Shown here one piece after another: positions 25,345 through 39,800 of a stretch of DNA of 64,000 nt (positions within the stretch are counted from its first letter, which is position 1; each line of letters opens with the position of its first letter). The notes under the pieces were generated by a model, which was not told the DNA's origin, made no database searches, and saw nothing but the letters and a program-made list of their open reading frames with translations. The translations under genes and the position numbers were made by a program. The DNA comes from Spinacia oleracea (Eukaryota > Streptophyta > Magnoliopsida > Caryophyllales > Amaranthaceae), in assembly GCF_020520425.1 (NCBI RefSeq), contig NC_079487.1:134950385-135014384 (forward strand). Reading direction: 5' to 3'.

Positions 25345-25629
25345 CTACTTTTGCTTGTTGTTTTTCTTCTTATTTCCAGAATTAACAACAGGTTGAGGTT
25401 TAGGGTGTTTATCAGCTTCACTAGAATCAAGCCAATTGAGAGGATGACGATTGTACCATGGCCAATTTGGGATGATGATCAGAGCAGTCAAAACGACGCC
25501 GCCAGCATAGATCAGAACCATCAACTGGAATGAACCAATCACATAACCTGTCACAAATGCCACAGCTGCTGAAACTAGCAGAAAAATTTGCATCCATTGT
25601 TCCGCCACTTTCTGCCCTTGCCAATCCAT
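25345..25629 (-). CDS. SPCS1: Signal peptidase complex subunit 1 (SPC12 type)
   Basis: A single uninterrupted coding exon of 94 aa matches the full length and wording of plant SPCS1 (remembered as At2g22425). It starts MDWQGQKVAEQWMQ, then has two hydrophobic helices (about 13-31 and 34-54). A conserved NWPWYNRHPLNWL loop and a lysine/asparagine-rich cytosolic tail follow. It is a non-catalytic ER-membrane subunit of the signal peptidase complex. On the minus strand upstream, CTCAG|GTAAAT (about 25774) and a GTTAG acceptor suggest a leader intron. Two nearby copies of AAACCCTAACAAAATCG (telo-box-like) lie at about 25640-25700, in the leader. Confidence 0.95.
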   Translation of the reverse strand: MDWQGQKVAEQWMQIFLLVSAAVAFVTGYVIGSFQLMVLIYAGGVVLTALIIIPNWPWYNRHPLNWLDSSEADKHPKPQPVVNSGNKKKNNKQK

Positions 25630-25899
25630 CTTTCGCAGTCGAAAACCCTAACAAAATCGAAGAAAAAAAGTCGTCAATTTGGCGATCAAAACCCTAACAA
25701 AATCGAAGAATTGAAAACACTGATTTTCGAGATCTCAGAGTTTGAGAATTATGAATGCGATTGAGGAAATTTACCTGAGATTGAATATGGCGATGGAAGA
25801 GACGATGAATTTTCCGGTGAGTAGATTTATTTATGGGGAAAAGGGATGATTTTTATATGATGTGATGTCAAGGGTCTTTGTTTGACTTGTATTCGGAGT

Positions 25900-27660
25900 A
25901 TGAATTTGTGATACGGACATATAAAAGGGACCCCTTTATTAAAATGCAACGCTATTCGTCGTCGGCTTTTACGCATGTTGCCCGTTTTTTAATGATGAAA
26001 ACCCGATATTACTCTTATACATCCACCCACCCCCCACCCCCACCCCCAAACCCCACCCTAACTCATACATCACTTTCTCTTTCCATAATATCTCTACCTC
26101 CTTCCCACCGGCGCCACCCACAGCCGGCACCCACCACCGTCATCCACCACTTTCACCCACCACCGACATCCACCACCACCACCCACAACCACCAACCACC
26201 ATCATCCACCACCCATAGCTGGAGAAATCATTCTCATTCACCTCATTACAGCCGGGATACGCCCATCCACGAATGCTCTGTTCTTTTTCCATCACCAACG
26301 CCGGCGCACCACCATGAACGAGTTTGAAAAGGGTCCCAAGAAGAAGTCAAAGACTAGCTCGTCAGGTCAAGTAGAAGGGATGCCGCCTCCACCATCGACA
26401 ACGGCCGAGTTATAGGTTAGAATTTTGTATTAATTTTTTTTTACGGAATAAGGCCAGAAATCCTATTCTTACCTAGATATGGAATAGGAATTTCAACCCT
26501 ATTCCCTGTAAAACACGGAAAAAGAATCTTGACCTTATTTCGTGTTTTACATGGAACACGGCTAAGAACCCAATTCCATTAATAGGTAGGAATAAAAATA
26601 TTGGCCGTATTCTCACGTAGGTATTGAATAGGAATTTCAACCCTATACTATGTAAAACACGGAATAGGGATCTCTTGACCTTATTCCGTGTTGTACATGG
26701 AATACGGCTAAGAACCCTATTCCATTCTTAGGTAAGAATAGGAATTTTGGCCCTATTCCAGCCTAGGAATGGAATAGGGATCTCAACCCTATTCCGTGTA
26801 TATGTTGCATGTTTTTTTTATCCGTTTATATGGAATAGGGCTTCCATCCCTATTCCCGACCTAGGAAAATATAGTGACCTCATCCCTATTCCTGGCCTAG
26901 GCCGAAATAGGGATTTCAACCCTATTCCATGTTTTTGTCATTTTTGTTTGGAATAAGACTCCCACCCCAATTCCCCGACCTAGGACAAGATAGGGATCTC
27001 AACCCTATTCCGTATTTTTTTTGTTATTACATGTTATTCCTCAATTAATTCTTCGTCAAAAATTTATTACATTTGTAATTATAATTTAATTAATATTTTT
27101 TATTATGTTTTGTATTATTAAATAGGTTTTTTTTTAGGGTCATTTATTAATTATATGTCAAAAAATAATTTTTCCAAATGACACAAGTGATTTTTTTTCC
27201 TAAACTGATTATTAACTTAATTATAATCAACAAATAAACAAACAAATTTAATTCTAGTCAACAAATAAACAAACATAATAAAAATTTATTTATGTTCTCC
27301 GCCAAAATTCCGCTTCAATCACGATAATGACGATAAAAGGTGGTGGCGGCGACGGTGGAGGTGCTGGGGGTTGAGCTCACGAGGTGGAGGGAGTGACAAT
27401 GATATGAATTGAGGAGGTGGTGGACGGGTCAATGATGGGGTGGCTAAGGTAGGGCCGAGGTGGTTGCCGGAATTTGGTGGTGGGTCTAGTGAGGGAAAGT
27501 GGGGTAAGTGAGTGGGGAAGTGGGGGTGAGTGAGAGTGGGGTGGGGTGAGAGGGATAAGAGGGACATTTCGATAAATAAAGGTGGACGTTTTGCATAAAA
27601 ATGGGCGTCGAATAGTAATGCCATAAACCACGTAGGAAAGAGATTGGGCTTTCATACACA
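25900..27660. mobile_element. Fold-back/TIR element of about 1.7 kb with skewed arms
   Basis: The left arm (AACGCTATTCGTCGTCGGC, then a C-rich CCACCACC tract) and the right arm (a G-rich GGTGGTGGG tract ending GCGTCGAATAGTAATGCC) are imperfect reverse complements of each other. Between them lies an array of short palindromes (26440-27015). Open frames in the arms are proline/histidine-rich artefacts of the CCACC composition. Exact ends and target duplication are not resolved. Confidence 0.5.
26440..27015. repeat. Array of short palindromes (AATAGGG...CCCTATT)
   Basis: Eight or so irregular units pair GGAATAGGGAT with its complement ACCCTATTCC, spaced by GTGTAAAACACGG-like or CGACCTAGG-like linkers. 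Each unit can form a hairpin. They fill the core of the surrounding fold-back element. Confidence 0.75.
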
Positions 27661-28020
27661 TCGGAAAATATCAATTTCGGATAAAATTTACGATCCATAA
27701 TACTTCGTATGAAATTGCTACCCATAACAAGGAGTAGGGGGGGGGGGGTCAGGAAAAAATCATTACGTTTGCAATTGTGAATTTACCACGGCGGTGATTA
27801 AAATGACTGTGAATGTTAGACTGATTGAGAGCATGTAAGAGTCATTTAATTTGCATTTAAAAAAAAAAAGTTAAATATGATTAGAGTTGGGTGTGTGTCG
27901 GACTGTGAGCCCACGTGCCAGAATCACTTGCTTGTCCCTTACAGCTTGCGCCTGGAATAGCCAAGGGCTAGCTCTGTCGTATCGGTGTCTTAAAACTCAT
28001 TCATAAATACAGCTCATGCA

Positions 28021-28601
28021 CAGGCCCGACCCTGGGGGTTGAAATTAGGGGCGGCCGCCCAGGGCCCCGGAGGGCAAGGGGCCCCAAAATATACAACTGA
28101 GTTATAAGTTAAATAAGTTATAAACACAGATAGTAGATATGAAATGTTGGTGGCTAATTGGTTAAATTCAATTAATGTTTGGCAGTTGACAGGGGTTCGA
28201 AATCTCATAGCCGATTTTTTGTGAATATCTTTTTTATCGTTTTGATTGTCTCTGTTTCTTTCGTTATTAATCCACTTCTTCTTTAAATGGACTTCTTTTT
28301 TATGGTTCTTTAAACAAAATATTTTTATGTGCAAATTTTTAAACATTGTGTCATTAAGAAATACGTAGTAAGTATTATTTGCATATTTTATTTTGCATAA
28401 CTAATTGTTTTATGGCATTTTATATTCATATATGTTGTTAAATGTGGTTCAAATATTTAAATGAGAGATAAATATAATAAACTCCGTATGTAATATGGAC
28501 ATACATTGGATATTTTAAAACCTCGCACCATATATAAGGCCCCCTTGGGACCCCTTTATCGTGATTCGCCCTGGGCCCCTGAAATGTCAGGACCGGCTCT
28601 G
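28021..28601. mobile_element. hAT-type nonautonomous element with 8-bp TSD
   Basis: The ends are CAGGCCCGACCCTGGGGG and, on the opposite strand, CAGAGCCGGTCCTGACAT, typical hAT termini (CAGNGCCGG). They are flanked by an exact 8-bp duplication CTCATGCA (28013-28020, 28602-28609). 581 bp, AT-rich inside, no transposase. Confidence 0.9.
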
Positions 28602-28609
28602 CTCATGCA

Positions 28610-29576
28610 TGACCGTTACACACATTATGCTAGCGGTAGGGCTTCAAACGAGTCAAGCTGAGTTTTAGTCTGCTCGAGGTGAGCTGATAAGGATTATTAG
28701 TATTCGAGCTAACTCGAGCTTTGAAAAAATCTTTTTCGAGCTTGGCTCATAATTTGGTTTGTTCGAGATTTGTTCACGAACAAGCTTGTTTTCATTTCGA
28801 GATTGAGCTCGAGCTTGAACAGTTAAAAGAGCTTAAATCGAGCTTAATAAGATAAACAAGCCCTTATAAAACAAAAAGTTTATATACGCATTTTATTAAC
28901 TTTATTCATATCTTCCTACTATATGAAATTTTTATGGCCAAACTTTTATACGTCACATCCTAGCATTCTTTTGTAATTTTTATGGCCAAATTTAATTTTG
29001 ATTTAATTCAAAAGATATAGAAAAAAAACAAATTAGCTATAAGGTCATGTTAACATTCTTTTGTAGTTCGTATCATTCAGATTTCTTCAAATCGTAAGAA
29101 AACTTTACGACAAACATATGCTAAGACACTGAGTAATACTACGTAGTATAGTACATTTAGTGCACCATCAGAAAATTTAATGGAAAATACTTCGTCATAC
29201 ATCGATGGATTAGAATTTAGAGGTTCACAATATTGTACTCGTACTTAGCTTATAATAAATAAAAAATAAAAGAGGTATACAAAAGCATTGGCATCCATAA
29301 ATGAAATTTAACTAATCACTACTCAGAAAAAAAAAAAAGAAAAAATTACATTTTGGAGCAGCATCATGAGCTAATTGAACTAATCCTCTATTATTAACCT
29401 TGACAATAGAACGCCATTAGATGCAGGATACCGTTGCAATTGTATCTTGGAGAATTGCAGAGTTTGTATAATGTTTCCAAGCAAAGCTTCGACGTGGCTA
29501 AGTGTTACATAATACATATGATTGGCTGCAAAAAATGTGAGCCTCCATTTATTTATGTGCTGCCCCAAGTTGTGAA
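28610..29576. other. Intergenic region 3' of the ERMP1-like gene
   Basis: Contains a CTCGAGCT/AGCTCGAG-rich degenerate tract (about 28640-28850) resembling decayed transposon termini, then AT-rich sequence. The part nearest 29577 probably includes the 3' untranslated region of the minus-strand peptidase gene. Confidence 0.5.
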
Positions 29577-32500
29577 CTAAAATGTATAACTGGACATAAA
29601 ACTCGTATAAGCAACTATGTCTGCCCATTCTGGGAAACGATGTTTCAACTCCTTGGCTGAATCTGTCAAATGTTGGTCTAGGGCAACAACTTCTACTCTT
29701 AAAGGTTCTGAACTATTTGCCTGCAACATAACATTTCAGTGATCATAAGATTTCTAATGAAATGATGGGCATGCATAAAAAGAAAAGAATGTGGTTAGAG
29801 AGACAAATTTCAGTCATAATAATATAACCGGAAACACGATGCCATAATCCATACTACCAAGCACGCTAAATTTAGTAACATTAAGGTTAGGCATGATGGC
29901 CCGACCTGACAGCCCATGGACTCGACCCGAAGCCTGACCCGGTCCACAACCATCTTTAATTATGCGGTAAGAGATGGCAAGTGAAAATGAATATCGGGTG
30001 ATAAACAGGATAACTTTTATCAAGTGCCACCCCTACCCAACGGGAAAAGAAAAAAGATGCCTAAAACAACACTCTCCTTCATATAGGTTGAAAATCCCAT
30101 AAAAGGTGAAAACAGCTGCTATGATTCTATGAATGAACATAGCTAGACATCAAGTTGACAGAAAATAAGGAGGAAGGTGATGATTTTTTTATTAATAAAC
30201 TGGAATTTACAGAAAAGTAGCAGATATTCAAGCTTTCACGAGGGTTGATCCTCTCCCAATGAACTCTTAAAGGCTCAACAAAACAAACAGTCAATATTCC
30301 ACATGATTTCCCTTTTCTAACTGTGCAGGGGTATGAATAATTTCCGGTATTTTTAGAATATGTCTTGTATCGGTTAAGTTCCCATTTGAACAACCAATCA
30401 CGGGATCTCGCCGCCCATCAGTAAGTCGGGGTCCAGGGACGCAACGTGGTCTCAGATGGTATCCGGTATCTGTTATTCTGGGCTAGGGTTATATGTTTGA
30501 GCCTATTTTCTGGGTCTTTTCCGCATTTGTCTAAAGAGCACTATATAAACTCTCGGGCATAACCTAGCTATATTCTGTAAATTGTACTCCTCGAGATCAA
30601 TAAAACTTTCCTCTCCTATGCCTATGGAGGTAGGCACGTTATTCACGTAGCTAACACATTGTTAATGAACCATGTTAAATCTTTGTGGTCTTTATTTGTG
30701 TTCTTAATAATTTTTCTTGCTTTCGTTATAAAAGGTACGAAGTATAATAGTATAATTACTGAAGTACAGTTGCGAGTGAGAAAAATCATCAAAATCAAAA
30801 TTAACAGTCGCTTATTCTAGTCCAGACCCAAAGAGGAACTAAATGACAATTTTAGAACATAAAATCAAACCAAGTATTAGCAGATGACATGATGTATTGC
30901 TGTGTAAAGGTGTAACAGACTAACAGTCATATGTATACAGTCATATGTAACAGACTAACAGTCATATACCATATGTATCATTCAGCATCAATACACATTT
31001 ATACTCTAGAGTTTTATTTCAACAAGAGGTGATGTACAGGGCTTGGATTAAGATAGATGCAACTTCTCAAGTCTTAGTTGAAGGCTTGGCACTAAACAGT
31101 CTCACATCTAAAAACTAAAGATTCTTTCAATTTAAACAGTAAAGACAACATAATACGGAAAGTGTTCACGATACCACCAGTTCTTAGTTCTTACTATTGA
31201 AGCAAGCACGAGAAGTCGAAAGGACAAAACGAGACACATAAACTTCGTATGCAATATTTAGGACTTTACCTCCAACCAGAAGGCCCACTTTTCATAGCTC
31301 GCACCACTAAGTCTGCATATGTATGAAGGAGGACCACCGTCAATTGTTTCCGGGGCTGCAGACCAATCACAGATGAAGGTTCACGCAAAGATGTTAAGAT
31401 ATACTTTGTGACAAGTACAAAGTGTATAACAAGAGAAAAGGGCACCAGCAACAAGTACCTGGTAATGTCTTGTCAGCAAATGACCAACCAGATAATGGAC
31501 CAGTAACATTGAGGACAGTAACCGAAACCTCTTTCAGAGATCTGGAAAGGAGAGGAAGTCCAATACCTTGACGTTAGCAAAGGAATATCTCCAGAGTATT
31601 CATATCTATATCACAACTCTTAGTATGTCAAAATCAATAACTCTAAACTTACCCCACATGCCACCCCCCAGCCCATTTAAAGCACTACAGTCACATTACA
31701 TCAAAGAATAATGAAGTAAAGAACTCAACATCTTAACTACAATACTACCAAGAAGTACTTCTGGATACACCAACCATCTTGGAGAAAATGTTTCATACCA
31801 AAATATGCTATGGCATGCATTTAATAGCTGTGACAAAACTGCTAACGCTTTAGAAAGGAGAGGAGTAAAACCAACAAATAATTGCAACATTCTTTTCTGC
31901 TTATCAGTAGACATTGAAGTATGATGCTACAAGATGCCGTCAGAAACTGACAACAGAGCCAGCTTCGAAGTGTTTGACTGGCTGTTTGTTTCTGTCAGCT
32001 TAAGTAATCAATATTTATTACTACCCTTTGCAAACAGAGATAATTTTCTTCTCAATATACAAACAGTGGAGTATAAAGCAATGGCAGTTCAACATGCTCA
32101 AGTACAATTGAACCCTCGGTATTGCAGACTAAAAAACACCAAGGTTTTATTTATTTATTAATTTTATATGAAACATTTTGTAGGTATCAACAAAAGTTAA
32201 TACGAAGTAGTAGACAATACTGGCACTCACCCTAAATTTAGTTCCAGGTGAACCTTGCGAATACCCGCATCAGAAAACACTTCCCGCTCAATAGTTGATA
32301 GATGAGGAAAAGAGTTATACTGCTTCAAGATTTCTTCATGTCCGACTGGGAACTTAAAGCTTCTTGAAATTAAATTTGATACAGGGAAAATTGCCTGCAA
32401 ATAAACAGCAAGATACGTGATTGAAGATAATAGAATGAATAATATAGGAAGAATAAGACAACAGGCAGTTCATACATGATGTTTAAACTTCAAAAGTCCA

Positions 32501-33817
32501 ACTAAGCTATTAGAGAGAATTCACTAGAGAACCATAGAATACTGAAAGAAAAGACTTGCAAGTTTTCTCGAGTTTAACTTCCGAAATGTGAAGGCAGGCA
32601 GGGGGGGGGGGGGGGGGTGTCTTCTTCAATTTATAAAAATTCCAGAAATACTATATATAGTACCACACAGCAAGGAATTAATAGCTCCAATATTCTAAAG
32701 CGGAAGCCACTGAATCTGGTTTTCCTTCCTAACATTCTCTCCAAAAGACACTGAGCTACACTAAATAAGAGATTCCCTTGAAATAATAAGGATGGGTCTT
32801 ATAAACAGCAATTATTTATCAAAAATGCAATTTCCCATGGAAACTTTTATTGATTTATGTCTTGGAATTTAATTTATTACATAGAAGCCCAATGTCTTTG
32901 TCATATATACATTAATTTAAAAGACCTAGCTTGGCTCCGGGATTACCTAGTTACTTGTGTATTGAAAAGTATTCTATTGGTGAACTACAGTAACAGATAC
33001 ATAAAAAAAATGGAGATAAGAAGATGCAGAAATTATCCAATCCAGGGCAAGAACTTGAAGCTCAAAAGAATAAATTTGCCCAAAAAAGGTTCTTCTTACA
33101 AGCCATCTATCTCTCGTATTCTGGAAAGAATATCCTGAACCAATTTGCGGATGTTCTGACGCCTCCTGAGCATACTTGAAAAGAAAAGATAAAGAATTTG
33201 AATCTAGAACACCAAATTCATAGCTTGAGTCCAAAATCTGCGTTGAATCTGTTGGAGGCAAACAAACATCAAAACTGGATTACCTAGCCCTAGCAAATCA
33301 TCATTCTGTGATTCAATAAATGTCTAAGTTTTACTGTGGCTATTTTTTCCAGATGATACTTAATAAAAAGGAATTAAGGATAGAACACATGACTACAAGT
33401 ATACAACATATATTCTGTTACAATCTCAGTCTTCTAAATTACCTGCGGTTAAAATTGCATGCTGCATTACTACCCTTTTAGGCGCTTCCGCACTGTAAGG
33501 AAAGAACCCTGACGAAAGAGCCAGGGCAAGCACACTGAGCTGCAGCAAGGTTTGCAATATAGAAGATCGGGCTAACCAATCACCAATAACAGGCAGCAAC
33601 GGACCCACACACCAACCAGTTACAATGCCAACCATTGCTGCCACGGCAATATCCTGTACATAGTATCCTGTAACGAAAGTATAAGACTCGTTATCTTAGA
33701 ATGAAGAAGACAATAGTCTCTGTTGACAGAGTTTATACAGCCTATTGAAATGCGAGAAGACATAACAATCAAGAACAAAGCAGTACAACAAATCCCAAGC
33801 GACCAGCGCCAATACCC

Positions 33818-33848
<31 letters not shown>

Positions 33849-36800
33849 ACACGGACATTTATGGGCAATAGAAATAACAATTCAAATTTGATGGAAATTT
33901 GGGTTAGACTTTGCCCAATCTTAATGCACATATTCCATTTACAGTGACTTATGGAACTGTCAAGATCATGAAAAATCCCTTCAAAGCTAGAGTTGAGTTT
34001 TAACACTAAATAATAGGTTTACTTTAATAACTCACTAGTTGTTTACTCCCTCTTTCCCGAACTACTCACAAGTCGCAACACTTTCCTTATTCATCCGTCC
34101 CAATATTACCTGCAAGGGCTGCAACACTTCTATAAATGGCATGGACCTACCATAATACGTATAATTCTCATGGAACCCACTTTACTTGCTACTTTCGGAA
34201 AAAAACATTAAATATAGAGACCCACCCACTATCACCCACGGCAATTGTCCCATGATTACAGAACTCAATCTTCATCTAGCACAATCTCTCTCTGACAACC
34301 TTACAATTGATAAGAGAAAAAAATGCTAGCTAAGTGAGTTCTTTGTGGAGCTGGTCTCCACTCTATAAGCATTCTCTCAAACCCTTTATTATGCACACGA
34401 TCTAAATGCCTTTCTGGTCACTCTTTGGATTGCCTTTGTGTTGGTGGCAAACTTGAAAATGTCAACTTCAAATGCCTTTTTCTTCTTACAATCCCCTCCC
34501 CTTCCCACAGATACTCTACCAGAAACTCCTCTTGTCGTGCTTCCCTAAAACAGCATTGATACCTTATCCTTGCATCTGGAATCAAGAACCTGTAATAAAA
34601 TATCTAACTCAAACTGCTCATTCTGAATTGATACAAGTATGCAACAGGTTGAGGCCCTTGGTGTCTGGATAAATTGTTAGAAGATAAAAAATGGCAGAGA
34701 ACAGAATTTTGAGTATTTGTTAAAGTAAGAGAGCGAAAGAGAGATATTCCGGTGAAGACGGGTGTGACCCCAGGAAGCACAATGGTTTAGTAAGTAGTGA
34801 GCTTCAGACAAAGAATGAGATCTTTAAAAATAGAATCACTGAACCAGCTGGAAATAGTGTCATATATGTTAGCAAAAGAGGGCATGACTACTGTAGTAGA
34901 TTCTAATTCCTGAGGCCCAGAGCCTACCACAATTTATTAATTTATTTGTCTTCTTTTTTGGGGTGTGTGTGTGTGTGTGTGCTATGTCGGTCACAGTCAA
35001 CTTGCAATTCATTGAAAACAAATAAGTGGTAAAGGATTTCTTTTGAGTTTGGTGGGAAGAGTTCAGCATTTTGCATGTGCTATGTGCTAAAGGTAAACAG
35101 TTTCCTCCTATGCGGTCCCGGGACGGCGGTACATGACATATATACTATTACGTATAAACTATAAAGTGCCCCACTACCCAGTATCCATTGGTCAACAGAC
35201 TTGAGAAGAAATACGAACCGATGACAGCACAAAACTTGTATAATATTTTTCCAAAACCATACAGCTTACTTGAGAAGAAAAATGAACCAGCAACAGCACA
35301 AAAGTTGTACAATGTTTTCCCAAAACTAAACGACTCTGTGCCACTTCCCATAAATAGAGCAGTAACTCGAATCAAAAGTACAGAACACATGAGATAATCA
35401 CAGGAAAAAAAAAAATAGCAATAACACGAACACCAATGTTTATATAGAGTGAAAAACATTTGCAAATTGCAAAAGATCTCATTTTAAAATCTTATTAAAT
35501 GTTACTGAAAAAGTCCAAGTATGCATGCTAATTAGAAAAATTAAAATATGGTTATAGCTGTTGTTCGTTTTTCCTACATAGTACGCTACTACTTCATCTC
35601 CCCTTTGGATATCATACAAGCATTTCTAACCTAAGTCTAATTCAGATATCCCCAACACAGGCAGACTTGCCCCCTTGTAATCTTCCAACAAGGAGATGCA
35701 CGATTCAATTCTCATGATGAACAAGATTGGGGCTTTTCCTCTTGCCAGAAAAAATTGCCATACCTCTTAAAATAATTAGGTACCTCAGATTGCAGCCACC
35801 CTCACTTGTGATATTAGATTTATAATCTGAAGATACCCAAGTCTAGTTAGGACTTAGAGTTAGATCCCACTATCAAGTGTCCTACTGCTATGAACGAAGA
35901 CTTTCCAATGTAAAGTCTGGGAATTTTTTATGTGTTGATACTTAATTCTATAATAAAAAAATGAACTGAGAAATAAGAAATTCATACTTAAGAATATCAA
36001 TTCATTATTCATACTTACCATAGGGTGGTGGAACAGAACCCATCATACCCATCTTCTCGATCAAGAATTGCGTAATAAACCCACCATAATGGACCGAATA
36101 TGTTAAACATGGCAGCAATGGAAACAAATAGACCACCACGGACCTAAAAGAAATCCATCAAAATATCAGGGCAATTATCATGCAATCGTTGAGAAAGTAA
36201 AAGCTGTGTTTAAAAATCATTCAAACTTCAATGAAGCAATATCAACCTCAATGAATGCTCAGGATAAGAGAGCAACTGAGTAAATATCCAAGCTAACAAC
36301 ATAGATACTGATGTAAAAAAGGTTAAGGAGCCCCCACCAAGACCAGCGAGAGAAAAAACCTGCAAGAACGTAGAGTGAGCAACTTGTTTAAAATAATTTC
36401 CTTGGAAGTTCATTTCTAGAGAGAAACCAAGATCAGCAATAGTGATTCCTGGAGCATACCATAGTTAACAGAGCATAAAATCCAAAGGCTCCATAAAAAT
36501 TTGATTCATAAATTCGTGCCTGCAGTAGTTGATGCTGAATTAGGAGAATAAAACACATATTATAACATTAGAACAACACAGACTGGTTGATCCCATTTCC
36601 AAATATATGGAGAAGTGAAACACAGCAAACAGCTTTAGCAATTTTGTCAGCCAGAAAATTCCATGGTGAAGAATAACTGATTAACATAAGATATTGAGCA
36701 GATAAAAACATTAAAGGTGATAGGATCTTCCTATAGTTTGTTAAAGCAGCACTATCAAGCCATGCACTACATCAAAAAAGTAAAAAGCAAGACCAATGTT

Positions 36801-39800
36801 CACCCCACTTAGATGGATGATTTGGAATTATTTACTGAAGTTTTATCAGGCCGCATATTCAGACTGCATCTGATCTGCAGTGGGCAATTGGCCATGATTT
36901 GCACTGCCATACCCAACAGTTGGTTCTCTTAATTTTACATTGTATATTAAACTATACCAAAACTCATTTGTGGCACAAATCTATCAGCCTGGGGGACAAT
37001 GCATCTTATCAACAATGCAAAATCTATACAGTGTGCTGTCTCTCAGCTTCATGATCGGTAGCAGTCATTCATTTATAGCACAAAATAAACAAAAAAAGAG
37101 AGCAAGATTAGTGATTCAACCTTGCTCGATATAAAAAGAAACTACTCCATTCCGTATTTGTATTTTAACGTCATACACACGTCTATAGAAGATGTTACTC
37201 CCTCCGTATTTTATTAGGAGTCACACTTATCATTTCCGGCCGTATTTTATTAGGAGTCACACTTCCATTTTTAGTAACTTTATTCCTACCTTCTAATTAT
37301 TTAATATATCTAATTTTCTATAGGGACCACCCCTACAATAAACTCTCTCTCTCTACTTTGATTAAAATATTTTTCCCATCATATTTTTTCTATTTGTTTA
37401 TTACTCCCTCCACCACTTGCTTTATTATTTTTATTAGATTCAACTCTCATTCTTTAATACGCGTGCCGATCAACATGTGACTCCTGATAAAATACAGAGG
37501 GAGTAGTTATTTTTGATATTTACATTTGCCAAGAACTATATCAAGGTAATATTGAAAAATAAGTAATGTTCATTGGTACTTAAAAAAAATGAAACAATGA
37601 AAGCCGGTTAAGTGGGCAGATAATTTGGAATTGAGGCCTTGAGGGAGTGATAACAGCTGAGTCTTAAGCTTACAGATTCAACCCAAGTGTGATCCAAAAT
37701 TGACTCGAACAGAAGGGGAAAAAACCAAATTCAAATTCCAAAAAAATTAATCTTATGGCTGAATCTGAATCATTTACTGATCCCACATTCCCATTGTCGC
37801 ACTACGGCCCGATTTTTTTTAAAATCTTACTTCCTGTAATATATACAAGTATATGTAAGGGACTAACCTACCCCCTCTTTTGTCACATACTCGTATTCTA
37901 AAGTACCCGTGTTGGAATCTCGGCACTATGGTATGGGTATGGACACTTAACACTTCATTTTTAGACCAAACATATTACAAGGAAAACACGAGTAATTGAG
38001 TCAGATTCAGAGTTTAAGGAATTCAACTTGAACCAAATGTGGATGTACTAAATCCCACTCGCTGCCATTAATATTGAACACCTAGGAGTTCCCAGGGAAT
38101 AGCAGTTAAAACACAAGCACTAACCCGCCTATCCCCCCTTAAAAATAAAGGAAATGAAAAAAATAAGAAAAATATGATATGAGCACCTCTCTTGACATTA
38201 TCTGAACAGACATGTCTTGATAATCATGAAAGTGTCTCCACATATATCTTGGAATAAGCAGACCAACAACAGAGCATGGGACGAACATCATGAAGGCCAA
38301 ATAAGGATTTGCAAACCTGTAAAATACATAGTTAATAAACAAAGAAAGGGAAGGGAAAGGAAAATTCAAGATGAAGAACATGTGACCACTCAAGCAAAGA
38401 TCAAGAACCACTCTCATCAAATCAAAAATCCCAACCTGAATACTAGACAATGATCACTAGAAAACCAATAGACTTCCATTTTCCTAATACGCGCAGAAAT
38501 CTGCAGGTCTTACAGGGTGAAAAAATCCGAAAGAAATACACAGGGCTACTACATCCATTTGTTAGATACACATCCAGCAGTTCCTAAGATCCCAAGTCCC
38601 ACTCAACCTGGTTATGTCCGTCCTCAAATATACTTCGAAGGCAGAACAGGAAACAATTATTTCATACACGCAAAATGCTACTTCCTTGCAACTACCAGTG
38701 ACTTCCACCACCTAATATTCCCTACGGTGGTCAACACCAACCTAAATTATTTGCTTGCTTCTGAATTATCTACCAGTGGGAACTTCCTACGGCAACTACT
38801 TAACCCAGTTACTTGATTTTCACGAAGAAACAGGCAAAAACTTGCGCACCATCAAATGCAAGTCCCAAGAAACATCTATTGGTAACAATATTGCCCTCAT
38901 GCAATCAGTATAATTTTTCCTTTTATACCTATCTTAAAACAACAAAATCAAAATCTCAAATCCAAGGGACTTGTTTTTTTGTAAAATTAATAGGAAACGG
39001 CCTCCTACCAGTTCATTGCGTGATTAGAGAAAAACAGTCTACAAACTGCTAAAACCACCGGAACAATAATTGCCATTATGATCGCGATGAAGTGTTGGAA
39101 CATCCCTGCAAAATGTAGGCATCAAATATCAGATTCATTGCCCAGATTCACTTCTTAAACTACAGATTTTTATAAAAAATGAGATAAAAGAATACAGAAT
39201 TTTAACAATCATAAAGGAGGACTGTAGCTAAAAGTATAAAACAGCTTTTGTATTAAATCCATAGTATTGTACCTTTCAAGAAGTCAAAATAAGTTTTACA
39301 ACAAGAACATAGTCCAAAATTTGCCTGACATAAGATGATTGGAGCAACGAGAAAGATAACTACTGGAAGAATATGGAGAACTGCAGCAACGCTTTTTGGG
39401 TAATAGACCTAAAAAATAATATGGACAAAGCAGTCATTTGTCAGAAAGAATCATCAGTCCTGCATTCTCATGCTACTGGCATACTGGTATAGTGGTATAT
39501 ACAGATCTCAATGAGAATAAAATTAAATCTTCTCTAATTTATACCATGAACCATGTCATATAGTCAAAGAAAATTGCCCGTTCACTATCAGTTCCTTGAT
39601 CAGCAGATTCAAAATACTGGCGTTCACTTGCATTCCGGAGCATAGAGGAACTAGCAAAGGCCCTGACTAAACTAAACAGATTGTCTCCACGCGCTTGAAT
39701 GCTTCCAGGTCTGTTCGCAGAAAGTAACAGGGGTAAGTGACAGCATACAATCCAATTATATCCAGCGTCACAACAAAAAAGAATATGTACCAAGGTAACA

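Noticed and set aside
25878-26327. 149-codon open frame rich in Pro and His
   Set aside because: A product of the CCACC-rich arm of a fold-back element. The complementary arm (27319-27661) gives mirror-image frames, so composition explains both.
34036-34260. Stowaway element starting TACTCCCTCTTTCCCG
   Set aside because: The left end is typical but I could not find the right end, so at most a truncated copy.
39321-39330. GC-AG intron (CAG|GC) after ERMP1-like exon 10
   Set aside because: Using it breaks the frame of exon 11. The GT donor four bases earlier keeps frame and gives a residue pattern matching the family.
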